Origin: Elusimicrobia bacterium GWF2_62_30 | GTDB lineage: Bacteria > Elusimicrobiota > Elusimicrobia > Elusimicrobiales > UBA9959 | Length of the DNA: 62,263 nucleotides | Assembly (NCBI GenBank): GCA_001799995.1 | Contig: MGUK01000023.1 | Location: 1 to 62,263, forward strand | Direction of reading: 5' to 3' | Shown here: one piece after another, positions 8,109 to 17,149 of the stretch | Numbering within the stretch: the stretch's first letter is position 1 | Layout: every line of letters begins with the position of its first letter | Notes under the pieces: generated by a model | The model's database searches: none | Told to the model about the DNA's origin: nothing | Seen by the model: only the letters and a program-made list of their open reading frames with translations | Made by a program: the position numbers and the translations under genes

Positions 8109-8846
8109 CTATTTCCCCGGCGTATACCTGGCGGTACTGACCAGCCCCCACGTATTGGCCAGGTACTCGGCCAGGGCCAGGAGGGTCTGGTTGCCGTAAT
8201 TTATGCTGGCGGTCAGCTTGATGGAGGAAGCTTCCGGGAAATATTTGGCGGGCACCGGGATATCGCCTATGCGCAGCCCCGCGTGGGCGGCCTCGAACAG
8301 GAACTGGGAATCGAAAACGAAGTTGTCCGAGTTCAGCCGCCAGTTAATGGTTTCCAGGGTTTTGCGGGAATAGGCGCGCAGGCCGCTGTGCCATTCCCCC
8401 AGGTTCTGCCCGGTCAGCAGGTTCTCTATCATGCTCAGCCCCCGGTTTGCCACGTACTTGTACGGCGGCATCCCCCCGGTAAGCACCTCGCGGCGGGTCC
8501 TTATGCGGTTGCCGAGCACCACGTCGCAGATCCCGCTCTCGATAATGCCCGTCATGAAAGGCACGACGCGGGGGTCGTACTGGTAATCCGGGTGCAGCAT
8601 GACCACCACTTCGGCGCCTTCCGAAAGTGCCTTTTCGTAGCAGGTCTTCTGGTTGCCGCCATAGCCCTTGTTCTTTTCGTGCCTGAAAGCTTTAAGCCCC
8701 AGCTTGAGCGCGAGCTCATAAGTGCCGTCTCTGGAACAGTCGTCCACGAGGATGATCTGGTCCACGGACCCGCGCGGGATCGACTTGACGGTCTCTACCA
8801 GAGTGAGCTCGGCGTTGTAGGCCGGCAGGACGGCTATTTTCTTCAT
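8109..8846 (-). CDS. Family 2 glycosyltransferase (DPM1-like)
   Basis: The 245-residue GT-A fold enzyme has VLPAYNAE at the N-terminus, [18 protein letters not shown], and the metal/nucleotide motif LHPDYQYDP, typical of polyprenyl-phosphate-sugar synthase-like GT2 proteins. There are no TM segments, so it is a soluble enzyme of the inner leaflet. The acceptor and sugar are unknown. It overlaps rsmA by 4 bases (ATGA), so translation is coupled. Confidence 0.9.
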   Translation of the reverse strand: MKKIAVLPAYNAELTLVETVKSIPRGSVDQIILVDDCSRDGTYELALKLGLKAFRHEKNKGYGGNQKTCYEKALSEGAEVVVMLHPDYQYDPRVVPFMTGIIESGICDVVLGNRIRTRREVLTGGMPPYKYVANRGLSMIENLLTGQNLGEWHSGLRAYSRKTLETINWRLNSDNFVFDSQFLFEAAHAGLRIGDIPVPAKYFPEASSIKLTASINYGNQTLLALAEYLANTWGLVSTARYTPGK

Positions 8847-9613
8847 ATCTTCTCCAATTCCCGCAGGAGCGCGAGGAACTCCGCCCCCGTCAGTTCCTGC
8901 GGCCGGCAGGTGAGTTTATGGCCCTGTTTTTCCAGGATGGCCGAGACGCCCGCTTTCGAGTATTTCCCGGAAAGAGCCAGCGAGTTGATCAGCGTCTTGC
9001 GCCGGTGAGCGAAAGCCGCTTTCAGGAAAGAGGAGAAAGCGGCGAAAGCGGCCGGGGAGGGCAGCGCCCTCCGGGGCCTGAAGACGAGCACGGAAGAATC
9101 CACTTCGGGGACCGGGGTAAAGCACCCGGCGGGGACGTCGAGCAGCAGCTCCGCCTGCGCCTGGGCCTGAGAGATCACCGAGAGGTAGCTGTAATCGTGA
9201 GCGCCGGGGCGGGCGCAGATCTTGCGGGCCACCTCGCGCTGGAACATGAACACGCCCAGCTCGAAGTCGGGGCAGGCCAGGGTCTTCTCCAGGATCGCCG
9301 TCGAACATTCGTAAGGCAGGTTGCCGATGAAGGCCGTCTTCCTGCCCGCCGTGAGTGCCGGCAGGTCCAGCTCCATGAAATCGCGGTTGATGAGCTCCAG
9401 GCCGGGATGGGCCGCCTTGAGTATGGCCGCCATCGCGGGGTCGATCTCCACCGCCAGCAGGCGGGGGCCGTACTCGGGGAACAGGAGCCCCGTAAGCGCG
9501 CCTTTGCCGGGCCCGATCTCCACCAGGAGCTCGAACTGAGCCTCGCCGGCCGCCGCGGCGATGCGCGAACGGACGTTCTTGTCGTGCAGGAAGACCTGGC
9601 TGTATTTGGGCAT
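8843..9613 (-). CDS. rsmA: 16S rRNA dimethyladenosine transferase RsmA (KsgA)
   Basis: The 256-residue SAM-dependent enzyme dimethylates the two adjacent adenines near the 3' end of 16S rRNA. The SAM motif [12 protein letters not shown] is at 31-42, an acidic EID follows, and the catalytic NLPY is at 98-101. A helical C-terminal domain ends with the usual RPQELT-like segment. It lies 4 bases after murC and overlaps the GT2 gene, so it is in the same operon. Confidence 0.95.
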   Translation of the reverse strand: MPKYSQVFLHDKNVRSRIAAAAGEAQFELLVEIGPGKGALTGLLFPEYGPRLLAVEIDPAMAAILKAAHPGLELINRDFMELDLPALTAGRKTAFIGNLPYECSTAILEKTLACPDFELGVFMFQREVARKICARPGAHDYSYLSVISQAQAQAELLLDVPAGCFTPVPEVDSSVLVFRPRRALPSPAAFAAFSSFLKAAFAHRRKTLINSLALSGKYSKAGVSAILEKQGHKLTCRPQELTGAEFLALLRELEKI

Positions 9614-9617
9614 CAGT

Positions 9618-11006
9618 TCAGGCGAACATCTCCAGCTTGAGCTTTATGTCCTCGCCGGTCTTCCAGACGTCCCCGGCCCCGACGGTAAGCAGCACGTCGC
9701 CCGGCTTCAGCTCCTTTGCGGCCTCCAGGCTGCCGGGAAAAGCCTCGGCCTTCAGGCCGGCGCGGCGCATCTCGGCGAGCAGCCGGCCCGAGGAAACCCC
9801 GGGCAGGGGCTTCTCGCCGGCGGCGTAAATATCCATGAGGTAGATCCTGTCGGCCCCCGGGAAAGCGCGAGCGAACTCCTTGAGCAGGATCTTGGTGCGG
9901 CTGTACCGGTGCGGCTGGAAGATGACCTTGAGGCTGCGGCCGCGGAACAGTTCCCTGACGGCGGCTATGGTCGCCGTTATTTCCGTGGGGTGATGCCCGT
10001 AATCGTCGATGAACTCCACGCCCGCCGCCGTGCCGTGGCGGTCCATGCGCCGCTTCACGCCCTTGAAGTTCTCGATGCCGGCCGCGAGGCTGGCGAAGTC
10101 GAAACCGAGGTAGGAGCCGGCCGCCAGCGCGCAGAGCGAGTTAAGCAGGTTATGGCGCCCCGCCGCGTGCAGCGTCACGCGGCCTTTCACGGCGCCGCGG
10201 AACCTGGCCGTGTAAGAACTGCCGCCGCCGGGCAGGAGCTTTATGCCGGACGCCGTCCAGTCGGGCCGGCCGGTGAGGCCGTAGGTCTCGTACGGGCATT
10301 TTACGCCGCCCAGCACCGCCGCTACGCCGGGATCGTCGGAGCAGAGGATCGCCCGCCCGTAGAACGGCACGCGGGCGAGGTGCAGCAGGAAGGCTTCCTT
10401 GAGCGTTTTCATGTCGCCGTAATGGTCCAGGTGGTCGGAATCTATGTTGGTGACGCAGGCCACCAGCGGCGTATAGTCGAGGAAAGAGCCGTCGGACTCG
10501 TCGGCTTCCATCACGAAGTATTCGCTTTTGCCGAGGCTCACGTTCGAGCCGATATTCTTGAAGATGCCGCCGACGACGGTGGTGGCGCCGGCGCCGGCGG
10601 ACAGCAGGGCCGAGGAGACCATGGAAGTGGTGGTGGTCTTGCCGTGGCTGCCGGCCACGGTGATGGTCTTCTTCAGCTCCGCTATCTTGGAAAGCATGCG
10701 CGCGCGCCTGACGACCTTGACGCCCCGCGCCAGGGCGGCCCTGAGCTCCGGGTTGTCCGGCTTGATGGCCGAACTGATCACGACGATATCGGCGTCGCCG
10801 AGGTTGGCCGCGGCGTGCCCGACGCGGACCGCGGCGCCTTCTTTTTTCAGCCCGGCGGTTATTTCGGATTCCCCGTTATCCGAACCCGAGACCCGGAAGC
10901 CGGCGGCCAGCATCAGCCTGGCTATGCCGCTCATGCCTATGCCGCCTATACCGATAAAGTGCGCTTTCTTTACGTTCTCCAGCGGGAAGTCAGTTGTGTA
11001 ATCCAT
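9618..11006 (-). CDS. murC: UDP-N-acetylmuramate--L-alanine ligase MurC
   Basis: The 462-residue Mur ligase adds L-Ala to UDP-MurNAc in cytoplasmic peptidoglycan synthesis. The N-terminal Rossmann motif is HFIGIGGIGMSG (16-27), the ATP P-loop GSHGKTTTTS is at 119-128, and the EADESD and NIDSDHLDHYG motifs follow. The C-terminal ligase domain has HHPTEI. The usual dcw cluster genes (murG, murB, ftsQ) are absent around it; here it stands with rsmA and a THEP1-like gene. Confidence 0.97.
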   Translation of the reverse strand: MDYTTDFPLENVKKAHFIGIGGIGMSGIARLMLAAGFRVSGSDNGESEITAGLKKEGAAVRVGHAAANLGDADIVVISSAIKPDNPELRAALARGVKVVRRARMLSKIAELKKTITVAGSHGKTTTTSMVSSALLSAGAGATTVVGGIFKNIGSNVSLGKSEYFVMEADESDGSFLDYTPLVACVTNIDSDHLDHYGDMKTLKEAFLLHLARVPFYGRAILCSDDPGVAAVLGGVKCPYETYGLTGRPDWTASGIKLLPGGGSSYTARFRGAVKGRVTLHAAGRHNLLNSLCALAAGSYLGFDFASLAAGIENFKGVKRRMDRHGTAAGVEFIDDYGHHPTEITATIAAVRELFRGRSLKVIFQPHRYSRTKILLKEFARAFPGADRIYLMDIYAAGEKPLPGVSSGRLLAEMRRAGLKAEAFPGSLEAAKELKPGDVLLTVGAGDVWKTGEDIKLKLEMFA

Positions 11007-11009
11007 TTC

Positions 11010-11561
11010 TTATTTCTCCATCAGGCGCACCCGGCCGTCCAGCCAGGACTGCGCCGCGGCCACCGCTCTGTCCCAGTTCTCGGGGGCAAGCTCAATTATA
11101 ACAGTATCGGTCATTTCAGAGAACGCTTTTTCGAAGATCTTCGCCCCCCTCCGGTGGAAGACCAGGCACGGGGCGGGCGAGAAAAGCAGCTCCACCACTT
11201 TCGCCGTGAACTTTTCCGACTTGAGCGCCATGGGGCCCAGCTCGTCCAGCAGCAGCACGCGCCCGCCGGCGGCCGCCCGCTCCAGGGCGGGCAAAGCGGT
11301 CTTTTCCAGCGCGTCCAGGTTCAGGCCGTATTTATTGAAGGACGCCGTGGAAACCAGGCTCTTGGACGCCAGCAGCGCGCGGCCGCCCCCGAGCGCCTCC
11401 AGTTCGTACCCCCCCCGGGAACTCCCCTCCCTGGCCTCAAGGGTGCGGAAACCGCCCAGCCACCGCGAATAAATACCGCAGAGCCTGGCGGCAAGGCGTT
11501 CTTTCAGCGGGTAGCTGGAAAAAGTGAAGACCAGGTTCACCGTCGACGGCGGAACGTTCAT
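11010..11561 (-). CDS. THEP1-like (DUF265) nucleoside-triphosphatase homologue lacking the P-loop
   Basis: The 183-residue protein matches THEP1-family features: GGFRTLEAR and GGYELEAL strands, a LLLDELGPMALKS Walker B block (IDEIGPMELKS in the family) and a FxxKVVELL helix. In true THEP1 proteins the N-terminus is a GxPGxGKTT Walker A. Here that position reads FTFSSYPLKERLAA, with no Gly or Lys of a P-loop. It therefore cannot bind nucleotide in the usual way and may be a structural or regulatory relative. It overlaps the upstream TPR gene by 4 bases (ATGA) and sits 3 bases before murC. Confidence 0.75.
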   Translation of the reverse strand: MNVPPSTVNLVFTFSSYPLKERLAARLCGIYSRWLGGFRTLEAREGSSRGGYELEALGGGRALLASKSLVSTASFNKYGLNLDALEKTALPALERAAAGGRVLLLDELGPMALKSEKFTAKVVELLFSPAPCLVFHRRGAKIFEKAFSEMTDTVIIELAPENWDRAVAAAQSWLDGRVRLMEK

Positions 11562-13150
11562 TTCTTAACCTCCAGCCAGCTCCGGTTGGACCTGGCCGTG
11601 GCGTTTTCCGGCTCGAGCTTGAGCGCGTCCAGGCACGCGGCCAGCGCGCGGGCGGTATCCCCGGCCGCTACCCAGGCGGCGCTGCGCCCGAGGGCGGCCT
11701 GCACGCCGGGCGCGTCGAAATCGTCCAGCGCGCGGGCGGCTTCGCCCAGGAGCAGGTAGCCCAGCCCGCGGACGGTGCGCAGGCCGGGCTTGCGGCCGGC
11801 CGGATGCTCATCCATTTCTTCTACGGCTTCGCCGACGTTCTCCAGCCAGCTGTCGCCCATGATCCAGAGCCCCATGTCGTTGCCGACGTCGCGGGGCACA
11901 TAAAGCGGTTTTTTCTTCTCTTCGGACTTGCCGGCCGGGACGCTGGTCTCTATGCCGAAGTTCAGCCGCGCGTCGCTCAGGGAGGAGACGCTCTTCATAA
12001 GTTTTTCCGCCTCGGCGGAGATCTCGTTTATGCGCTTGAGGCGCTCTTCCGGCGCCGAGGCCGGCAGGAAATATTCGCGCTTGGTATAGCTCACCCTGGG
12101 GCGTTTCAGCGCCAGCGCGAGCTTGCCTTCGCCGCCGGCCGCGCCGTGTTCCGGGAGCACGGCCTTGGGGGTCTCCAGCATCTCCAGCCCGACCTTGGCT
12201 TCCTGCTCCGGCGGAATGCGGCTGAGAGCAGACATGAGCGGGCCTCCCGCGGGCGGGGCGGCGGCGCCGGGCTGCCGTTCCGCGCCCCCGGTGTACGCGA
12301 GCCCCATCGAGATGCCGCCTTTTTCATTGGGCGGGGCCAGCAGGAACGCGCCCTCCAGCGCCTTGGATATCTCCTTGTCCCTGCCGGCCTTGGCCAGGGC
12401 CCAGGCCAGGCGGAACCTGGCCACCGAATCGCGGGGCTTGACCGAGAGCGCCCGGCGGTATAGCTTTATGGCGGAGTCCAGCTTCCCGTCGCGCTCGCGC
12501 AGCACGGCGAGCTCGAGCATGGCGTCCTCGTAATCCGGGAACAGCGCTACCGCTCTTTCCAGCTCGGCCGAGGCCTGGTCGTAGCGGCCCAGGCGGGAAT
12601 AGAACAGGCCCAGCTGGTAGCGGTACAGCGGGTTGGCCTGGTCGAGCTGCACGGCCGAACGGAAATAATCCAGCGCCTTGCCGTAATTCCCCGTTACGTG
12701 GTAGATGGACCCGGCGTTCATTTTCACGTCGGCACGGTCCGGCCCGAAGCGCTCGGCCAGCAGGAAATCCTCGAGCGCCTCGCTGTACAGCCCGTCGCGG
12801 GCGCGCACTATCCCGCGCAGCTGGTAGGCCATGGAGTTCTCCGGGTCCAGGCGCAGGGCCTCTTCGAATTCGTCCAGGGCTTTCTGCGGCTCCCCCAGCC
12901 AGTACAGCGCGGAGCCGTAGAACAGGCGCGGCATGGGATCCCCGGGGCTTATCTGCACCGCCTTGAAGAATTCGTCCGCGGCGGCCGGGTAGTTCATTTC
13001 GCCCATGAGCGCGTAGCCCTTGCGCAGGTTCACGGCGCTCTGGGCTTCCATGATGCGGTCCCAGACGGTCCTGACGCCGGGCTTTTCCGGCACGCACAAA
13101 GCGGGCGAGGTGAGGAGCAGGAGCAAGGGGATAACTCTGACGGGGATCAC
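11558..13150 (-). CDS. Secreted TPR-repeat protein
   Basis: The 530-residue protein has a signal peptide (about 1-19, ALC). At least six tetratricopeptide repeats run from about 38 to 260 (for example GYALMGEMNYPAAADEFFKA and ALYWLGEPQKALDEFEEAL). A low-complexity linker follows, and two more TPR-like helices close the C-terminus (about 445-525). Such proteins scaffold envelope complexes; the partner is unknown. It is 5 bases downstream of the LysM-FecR gene and overlaps the THEP1-like gene, so it belongs to the kinase-LysM-TPR operon. Confidence 0.85.
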   Translation of the reverse strand: MIPVRVIPLLLLLTSPALCVPEKPGVRTVWDRIMEAQSAVNLRKGYALMGEMNYPAAADEFFKAVQISPGDPMPRLFYGSALYWLGEPQKALDEFEEALRLDPENSMAYQLRGIVRARDGLYSEALEDFLLAERFGPDRADVKMNAGSIYHVTGNYGKALDYFRSAVQLDQANPLYRYQLGLFYSRLGRYDQASAELERAVALFPDYEDAMLELAVLRERDGKLDSAIKLYRRALSVKPRDSVARFRLAWALAKAGRDKEISKALEGAFLLAPPNEKGGISMGLAYTGGAERQPGAAAPPAGGPLMSALSRIPPEQEAKVGLEMLETPKAVLPEHGAAGGEGKLALALKRPRVSYTKREYFLPASAPEERLKRINEISAEAEKLMKSVSSLSDARLNFGIETSVPAGKSEEKKKPLYVPRDVGNDMGLWIMGDSWLENVGEAVEEMDEHPAGRKPGLRTVRGLGYLLLGEAARALDDFDAPGVQAALGRSAAWVAAGDTARALAACLDALKLEPENATARSNRSWLEVKK

Positions 13151-13155
13151 GGTTG

Positions 13156-14301
13156 TTACCGTCCGACTTTGATCTGCCGGGGCGTATTATACTTTCCCTG
13201 GAAACCCAGCAGGTCCACCAGGGCAACGCGCATCCAGTAGTTGCCGGGCGGCAACGTGTCGTTGAGGTCTATCGTTTCGAAAGCGTCGTAATTCTTGTCC
13301 AGGACCAGGGTGGTGAAGGCCTGTTCCCTTGAGACCTGGAGATGGTAGGCCTGGACCGGGTTGGCCACCGAGATCATCTTCATCGCCTCCTCCGCGGACA
13401 GGTTCTTGTCCCTGAGGTCTACCGAAGGGACCTGCTTCATGGTGCCGGCGTCGGGCAGCTTCGCGCGGACGTCCGGGGCCTTCCCGGCGTTCTTCATGTT
13501 GAGCGAGACCACGCCGCCGTCCATGCTGAGCTTCGGGTTGGCGGCCCCCAGCTTGGTATGGGACTGCTGGTCGAACTCGAGCGACGGCGGGAGTTCCACC
13601 GGCGCCGAGGGCGGCATGTCCAGCTTGACCTCGGAGGCGAAACCTTCCCGGACCTCTACGGTCTTGCCCTGGGCTTCCACGTCGGCCTTTCCTTTGTAGA
13701 CCTGCACCAGCGTCGTCAGGTCTTCCTTCACCCTGGCGCCGAACTCGGTGTCCTTGGTCTTCGGGGTTATCCTGGCGGAGGCGGTGACCACACGGGAACG
13801 GAGGCCGCGCATCTCGCCCGCCTTAAGTTCCACGTCGACGTTCTTTTTGCCCGGCGGGCGCAGCACGGCGATGGAGTTCGCGTAAAGGCTCAGCAGTTCC
13901 CCGCTGTAGAATTTCACGTCCGCCCGCGCGTCCACCTTGGTGCGGATGGTATCGTTCTTGAAAAGGTCCATCTTCATGGCCGCGGAGCTCCAGTCGGAGT
14001 CGCCGGTGCGGCGGTAAAGGACGTCGTTGAGGAAATAGACCAGCTTGGCGGCGCGGTACTGCTCCTTGATGAGCGTGATCGGCACCCTGAGCGCCATGCC
14101 CGGCAGGGCTATCGACGGGTCGGAAGAAGGGAGCTTGTTGTACTTCAGTATCTGGTTCCACTTCGTAGGGTCTTTAAGGTAAACGTTGGCGATGCTCCAG
14201 AGCGTGTCGCCGGGGCGCACCACTACGGTCTGCAGCTCTTCGGGCGCGCCCAGGGCGGTCCCCGGCAGGGCGAACAGGACCGCGAGCAGGAGTTTTCTCA
14301 A
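13156..14301 (-). CDS. Exported LysM and FecR domain protein
   Basis: The 381-residue protein has a signal peptide (1-18), a LysM peptidoglycan-binding domain (about 24-75: VVRPGDTLWSIANVYLKDPTKWNQI), and a FecR domain (about 110-225: NDTIRTKVDARADVKFYSGELLSLYANS). A C-terminal part holds a Pro-rich stretch and an Ig-like tail that ends with a YWMRVALVD strand. LysM-FecR proteins are thought to be periplasmic, cell-wall-bound sensors or scaffolds. It overlaps the sensor kinase gene by 4 bases (ATGA), which suggests a functional link to that kinase. Confidence 0.9.
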   Translation of the reverse strand: MRKLLLAVLFALPGTALGAPEELQTVVVRPGDTLWSIANVYLKDPTKWNQILKYNKLPSSDPSIALPGMALRVPITLIKEQYRAAKLVYFLNDVLYRRTGDSDWSSAAMKMDLFKNDTIRTKVDARADVKFYSGELLSLYANSIAVLRPPGKKNVDVELKAGEMRGLRSRVVTASARITPKTKDTEFGARVKEDLTTLVQVYKGKADVEAQGKTVEVREGFASEVKLDMPPSAPVELPPSLEFDQQSHTKLGAANPKLSMDGGVVSLNMKNAGKAPDVRAKLPDAGTMKQVPSVDLRDKNLSAEEAMKMISVANPVQAYHLQVSREQAFTTLVLDKNYDAFETIDLNDTLPPGNYWMRVALVDLLGFQGKYNTPRQIKVGR

Positions 14302-16433
14302 GCTTCCCCCTTCTTCACTATCACCTGCCCCGCCTCGTTCTTGTCCAGGCCCTTCGGTATCGAGAAAATGAACTTCGCGCCTTTGCCGGGTTCGGACTCC
14401 ACCCAGATCTTCCCCTGGTGGACGGCCGCCACGTATTTACAGATGGTCAGGCCCAACCCGGTGCCGCCGGCTTTCTGCCCTTTGACCTGCTCGAACTTCT
14501 CGAAGATCTTGCTGAGGTACTCGGGCGGGATGCCGTCGCCGGTATCGCGCACCCAGGCGGTGATGTTCTTTCCGTCGTCGGTCATGCCCGTGGTGATGAC
14601 GCCGTTCTCCGGAGTGAACTTTATGGCGTTGCCGATGAGGTTGGTGAACATGCGCTCCATGAGCCCGACGTCGGCGCTCACCACCAGCTCTTTATCCCCC
14701 TCCAGCTCGAAGCGGAGCTGCTTGCGCTGCCCGAGGGACTCCATCAGTTCTATCACGCGCATGGCCGTCTCGCGCAGGTTGACCGGCGCAAGTTTGACCT
14801 CCATCTTGCCGGCCTCCACCTTGGCCACGTCGAGGATGTTGTTGATCATGCCCAGCAGGCGGAAGGCGGCGCGGTCGATGGAGATCAGCATCTTCTTCTG
14901 GGCGGCGTTCACCGGGCCCGGGATCTCCTTGACCAGGAACTCCACGAACCCCTTTATAGCGCCCATCGGGTTGCGGAGGTCGTGCGTGATGGAATGAAGG
15001 AATTCGTCCTTGATGCGGGCCAGTTCCTTGTCCAGGGTGATATCGTTGAAGACCACCAGCCGGCCCAGCGGCTCGGCGTGGCCCGGCGCGGTGATCGGGA
15101 TGGAGAAACATTTGAACACGCGGCGGGAATGCTCCAGCGCCACTTCCAGTTCGCGGAAATAATTATCTTTGCGGGAGGTGAACGCGTCCTGGACCGCCTC
15201 TTTCATGCCGGCGTCGGAGATCAGGTCCGGCAGGGGTATAGCGTCGACAGGGTTCTCCAGGCCGAGGCCCAGCACGGAGCGGGCCTTGCGGTTCACCAGC
15301 TGGACCCGGCCGGCCAGGTCGGTCATGATGATGCCGTCTTCCGTGGAGAAAAGTATCGCCTCGGTATTCTTCTGCTCGCGGATGATGCGGTCCACCTGCA
15401 TGTCGGAATAGGTCTTGAGCTGGCCTATCATCTTATTGAAGGTCTCGCCCAGGTCCTTCAGCTCGTCGGAGGTGTTCACCTCGGCCCTGTGCGTGAAGTC
15501 GCCGGAGGCGACGGCCTCGGCCGCGCGGATGATGGCGGTGATGGGCTTGGCCAGGCTGCGGCTGAGCACCCAGGCCGCCGCTAAAGAAAGAGCCAGGAAC
15601 ACCAGCACGGCGTAGACCGCCTGGCGGCGGAGGAAAAGCGCGTAGCGGTAGGCGCCCTCCAGGGGCTGGGAGACCACCACCGCCCCGCCCAGCTCGGAGA
15701 TAGGGGCGTAGGCGCCCAGCATGGCTTTACCGGACTCGTCCGTGAATTCGGTGGAACCGGAGGAGAGCGCCTTCACGGCGTCCTTCGAGATGCGCCAGCC
15801 GCCCGCCGAGGCCGCGGTCTCCGGGGAGACGTCGGCCGGCCAGGCTATCGGGCGGGCCGAAGAGTCGAGGATGAGCGGGAACCCTTCGGAGCCCATCCTC
15901 TTGAGGTCGAGCGAAGCTATGAACTGGGACATGTCGAGAACCGCGCGCACGGCCATGTCCTTGCCGAAAGGGTAATAGAACACCGCCGACGAGCCTTTGT
16001 CGTTCAGGGAGATAGCGCGGCGCCCGCCGCGCGCCTTTTTAAAATCCGAGGAGGAAGAGTAGCTCTTCAGGCTTTCCTGCGAACTGCCGTAGGGCGAAAG
16101 GATCTTGACCAGCTCCGTCCCCTCTTTGGAAAGCACGGAGATCTCTTTCATTTCCCTGCGCGTCTCCAGCAGCGAAGACAGGAGCACCTGCTTGTTCTCC
16201 CAATCCATCAGGCCCATGGCCGACATGGCGGCCCGGAGGGAAACGTCGGCGCCGCGGATAAAGGAGTTGACTTCGGAGGAGATCTTGTCGGCCACCGTCA
16301 GGTGCAGCTCCAGGATGGCGGTGCGCACGCCCAGCTGGCCCAGGCTGATAAGGCGCAGCCCGAGCAGGGCCATCGGCAGCGCCGAGACGAGCACCATGAC
16401 CAGGACGAATTTATGAAATAGCCGCAGCCTCAT
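14298..16433 (-). CDS. Membrane sensor histidine kinase with HAMP and PAS domains
   Basis: The 711-residue kinase has TM1 at about 9-31, a periplasmic sensor of about 240 residues, TM2 near 272-293, HAMP (295-345), PAS (about 355-465), HisKA with HSITHDLRNPMGAIKGF, and HATPase with NLIGNAIKFTP, DTGDGIPP and GGTGLGLTI. Two-component activity in signalling from the envelope is expected. No response regulator is adjacent; the downstream genes are LysM-FecR and TPR proteins. On the minus strand a TATAAT at 16452-16457 lies 18 bases before the ATG. The predicted leader is about 12 nt, A-rich and without a Shine-Dalgarno. Confidence 0.94.
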   Translation of the reverse strand: MRLRLFHKFVLVMVLVSALPMALLGLRLISLGQLGVRTAILELHLTVADKISSEVNSFIRGADVSLRAAMSAMGLMDWENKQVLLSSLLETRREMKEISVLSKEGTELVKILSPYGSSQESLKSYSSSSDFKKARGGRRAISLNDKGSSAVFYYPFGKDMAVRAVLDMSQFIASLDLKRMGSEGFPLILDSSARPIAWPADVSPETAASAGGWRISKDAVKALSSGSTEFTDESGKAMLGAYAPISELGGAVVVSQPLEGAYRYALFLRRQAVYAVLVFLALSLAAAWVLSRSLAKPITAIIRAAEAVASGDFTHRAEVNTSDELKDLGETFNKMIGQLKTYSDMQVDRIIREQKNTEAILFSTEDGIIMTDLAGRVQLVNRKARSVLGLGLENPVDAIPLPDLISDAGMKEAVQDAFTSRKDNYFRELEVALEHSRRVFKCFSIPITAPGHAEPLGRLVVFNDITLDKELARIKDEFLHSITHDLRNPMGAIKGFVEFLVKEIPGPVNAAQKKMLISIDRAAFRLLGMINNILDVAKVEAGKMEVKLAPVNLRETAMRVIELMESLGQRKQLRFELEGDKELVVSADVGLMERMFTNLIGNAIKFTPENGVITTGMTDDGKNITAWVRDTGDGIPPEYLSKIFEKFEQVKGQKAGGTGLGLTICKYVAAVHQGKIWVESEPGKGAKFIFSIPKGLDKNEAGQVIVKKGEA

Positions 16434-16478
16434 ATTTTTTTATTCGGATTAATTATAGCATTACACGGGCAACTGCCG

Positions 16479-17084
16479 TCAGCGGGAGGCCCCCGCGAGG
16501 GCTTCGAGTTCCGGCAGCAGCGCGCGCAGCGCGGCGCCCCTGTGGCTGAGCAGGTTCTTTTCAGAAGAGGACAGTTCGGCCAGCGTGAGGCCGGTCTTTT
16601 GCGCCTCAAAAAGCGGGTCATAGCCGAAACCGCCGGCGCCGCGCGGGGCGCGCGTTATGACGCCTTCGAGCGTGCCGCGCTTCACCACCGCGCCGCCGCC
16701 GGGGGAGACCAGGGCGACCGCGCAGACGAAGCGCGCCGCGCGCGCCCCGTCCGGCACGGCAGACAGCTCTTCTAAAAGCCTGGCGTTATTGTCCGCGGCT
16801 GAACGGCCTTCGCCCGCATAACGGGCGGAACGCACGCCCGGCGCCCCGCCCAGGGCGTCCACTTCCAGCCCGCTGTCGTCCGCCAGCGCCCAGCAGCCGG
16901 AAAAAGCCGCGGCGGCGGACGCCTTCTCCACCGCGTTGGCTTCGAAGGTGTCGCCGTTCTCCGGAGCGGGAACGGCCCCGGGGAGTTCGGCCAGGCATTT
17001 CAGCTCCAGGGAAAGCCCGGGCAGGAGCTCCTTTATTTCAACTACCTTGTGCGGATTAAAAGTGGCGATGATCAGCGTTTTCAC
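16479..17084 (-). CDS. rdgB: XTP/dITP pyrophosphatase (RdgB/HAM1 family)
   Basis: This enzyme hydrolyses non-canonical purine NTPs (ITP, XTP) to protect nucleic acids. The family start (V/M)KTLIIATFNPHKVVEI is followed by ENGDTFEANAVEKA, the catalytic ADDSGLEVDALGGAPGVRSARYAG, and GFGYDPLF. I chose GTG 17084 because AAGGA lies 7 bases before it and the first residues match the family. An in-frame GTG at 17123 would add 13 residues (MKAMKSPAVEGKT). The gene is divergent from the TPR gene at 17150. Confidence 0.93.
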   Translation of the reverse strand: MKTLIIATFNPHKVVEIKELLPGLSLELKCLAELPGAVPAPENGDTFEANAVEKASAAAAFSGCWALADDSGLEVDALGGAPGVRSARYAGEGRSAADNNARLLEELSAVPDGARAARFVCAVALVSPGGGAVVKRGTLEGVITRAPRGAGGFGYDPLFEAQKTGLTLAELSSSEKNLLSHRGAALRALLPELEALAGASR

Positions 17085-17113
17085 TGTTTTTCCTTCAACG
17101 GCGGGACTCTTCA

Positions 17114-17142
17114 TTGCTTTCACCCGCCTCTTTTAATAGAAT
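17114..17142 (+). promoter_or_regulatory. Promoter for the TPR gene at 17150 (predicted leaderless)
   Basis: TTGCTT (17114-17119), a 17-base spacer and TAGAAT (17137-17142) sit 7 bases before an in-frame GTG at 17150. The expected transcription start is 17149, leaving a 1-nt leader. No Shine-Dalgarno precedes the GTG. This placement decides the start codon of the downstream gene. Confidence 0.65.
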
Positions 17143-17149
17143 ATTCCGG

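Noticed and set aside
9561..11759. 732-residue plus-strand open frame over murC and neighbours
   Set aside because: It crosses three well-supported minus-strand genes and has no recognisable domain.
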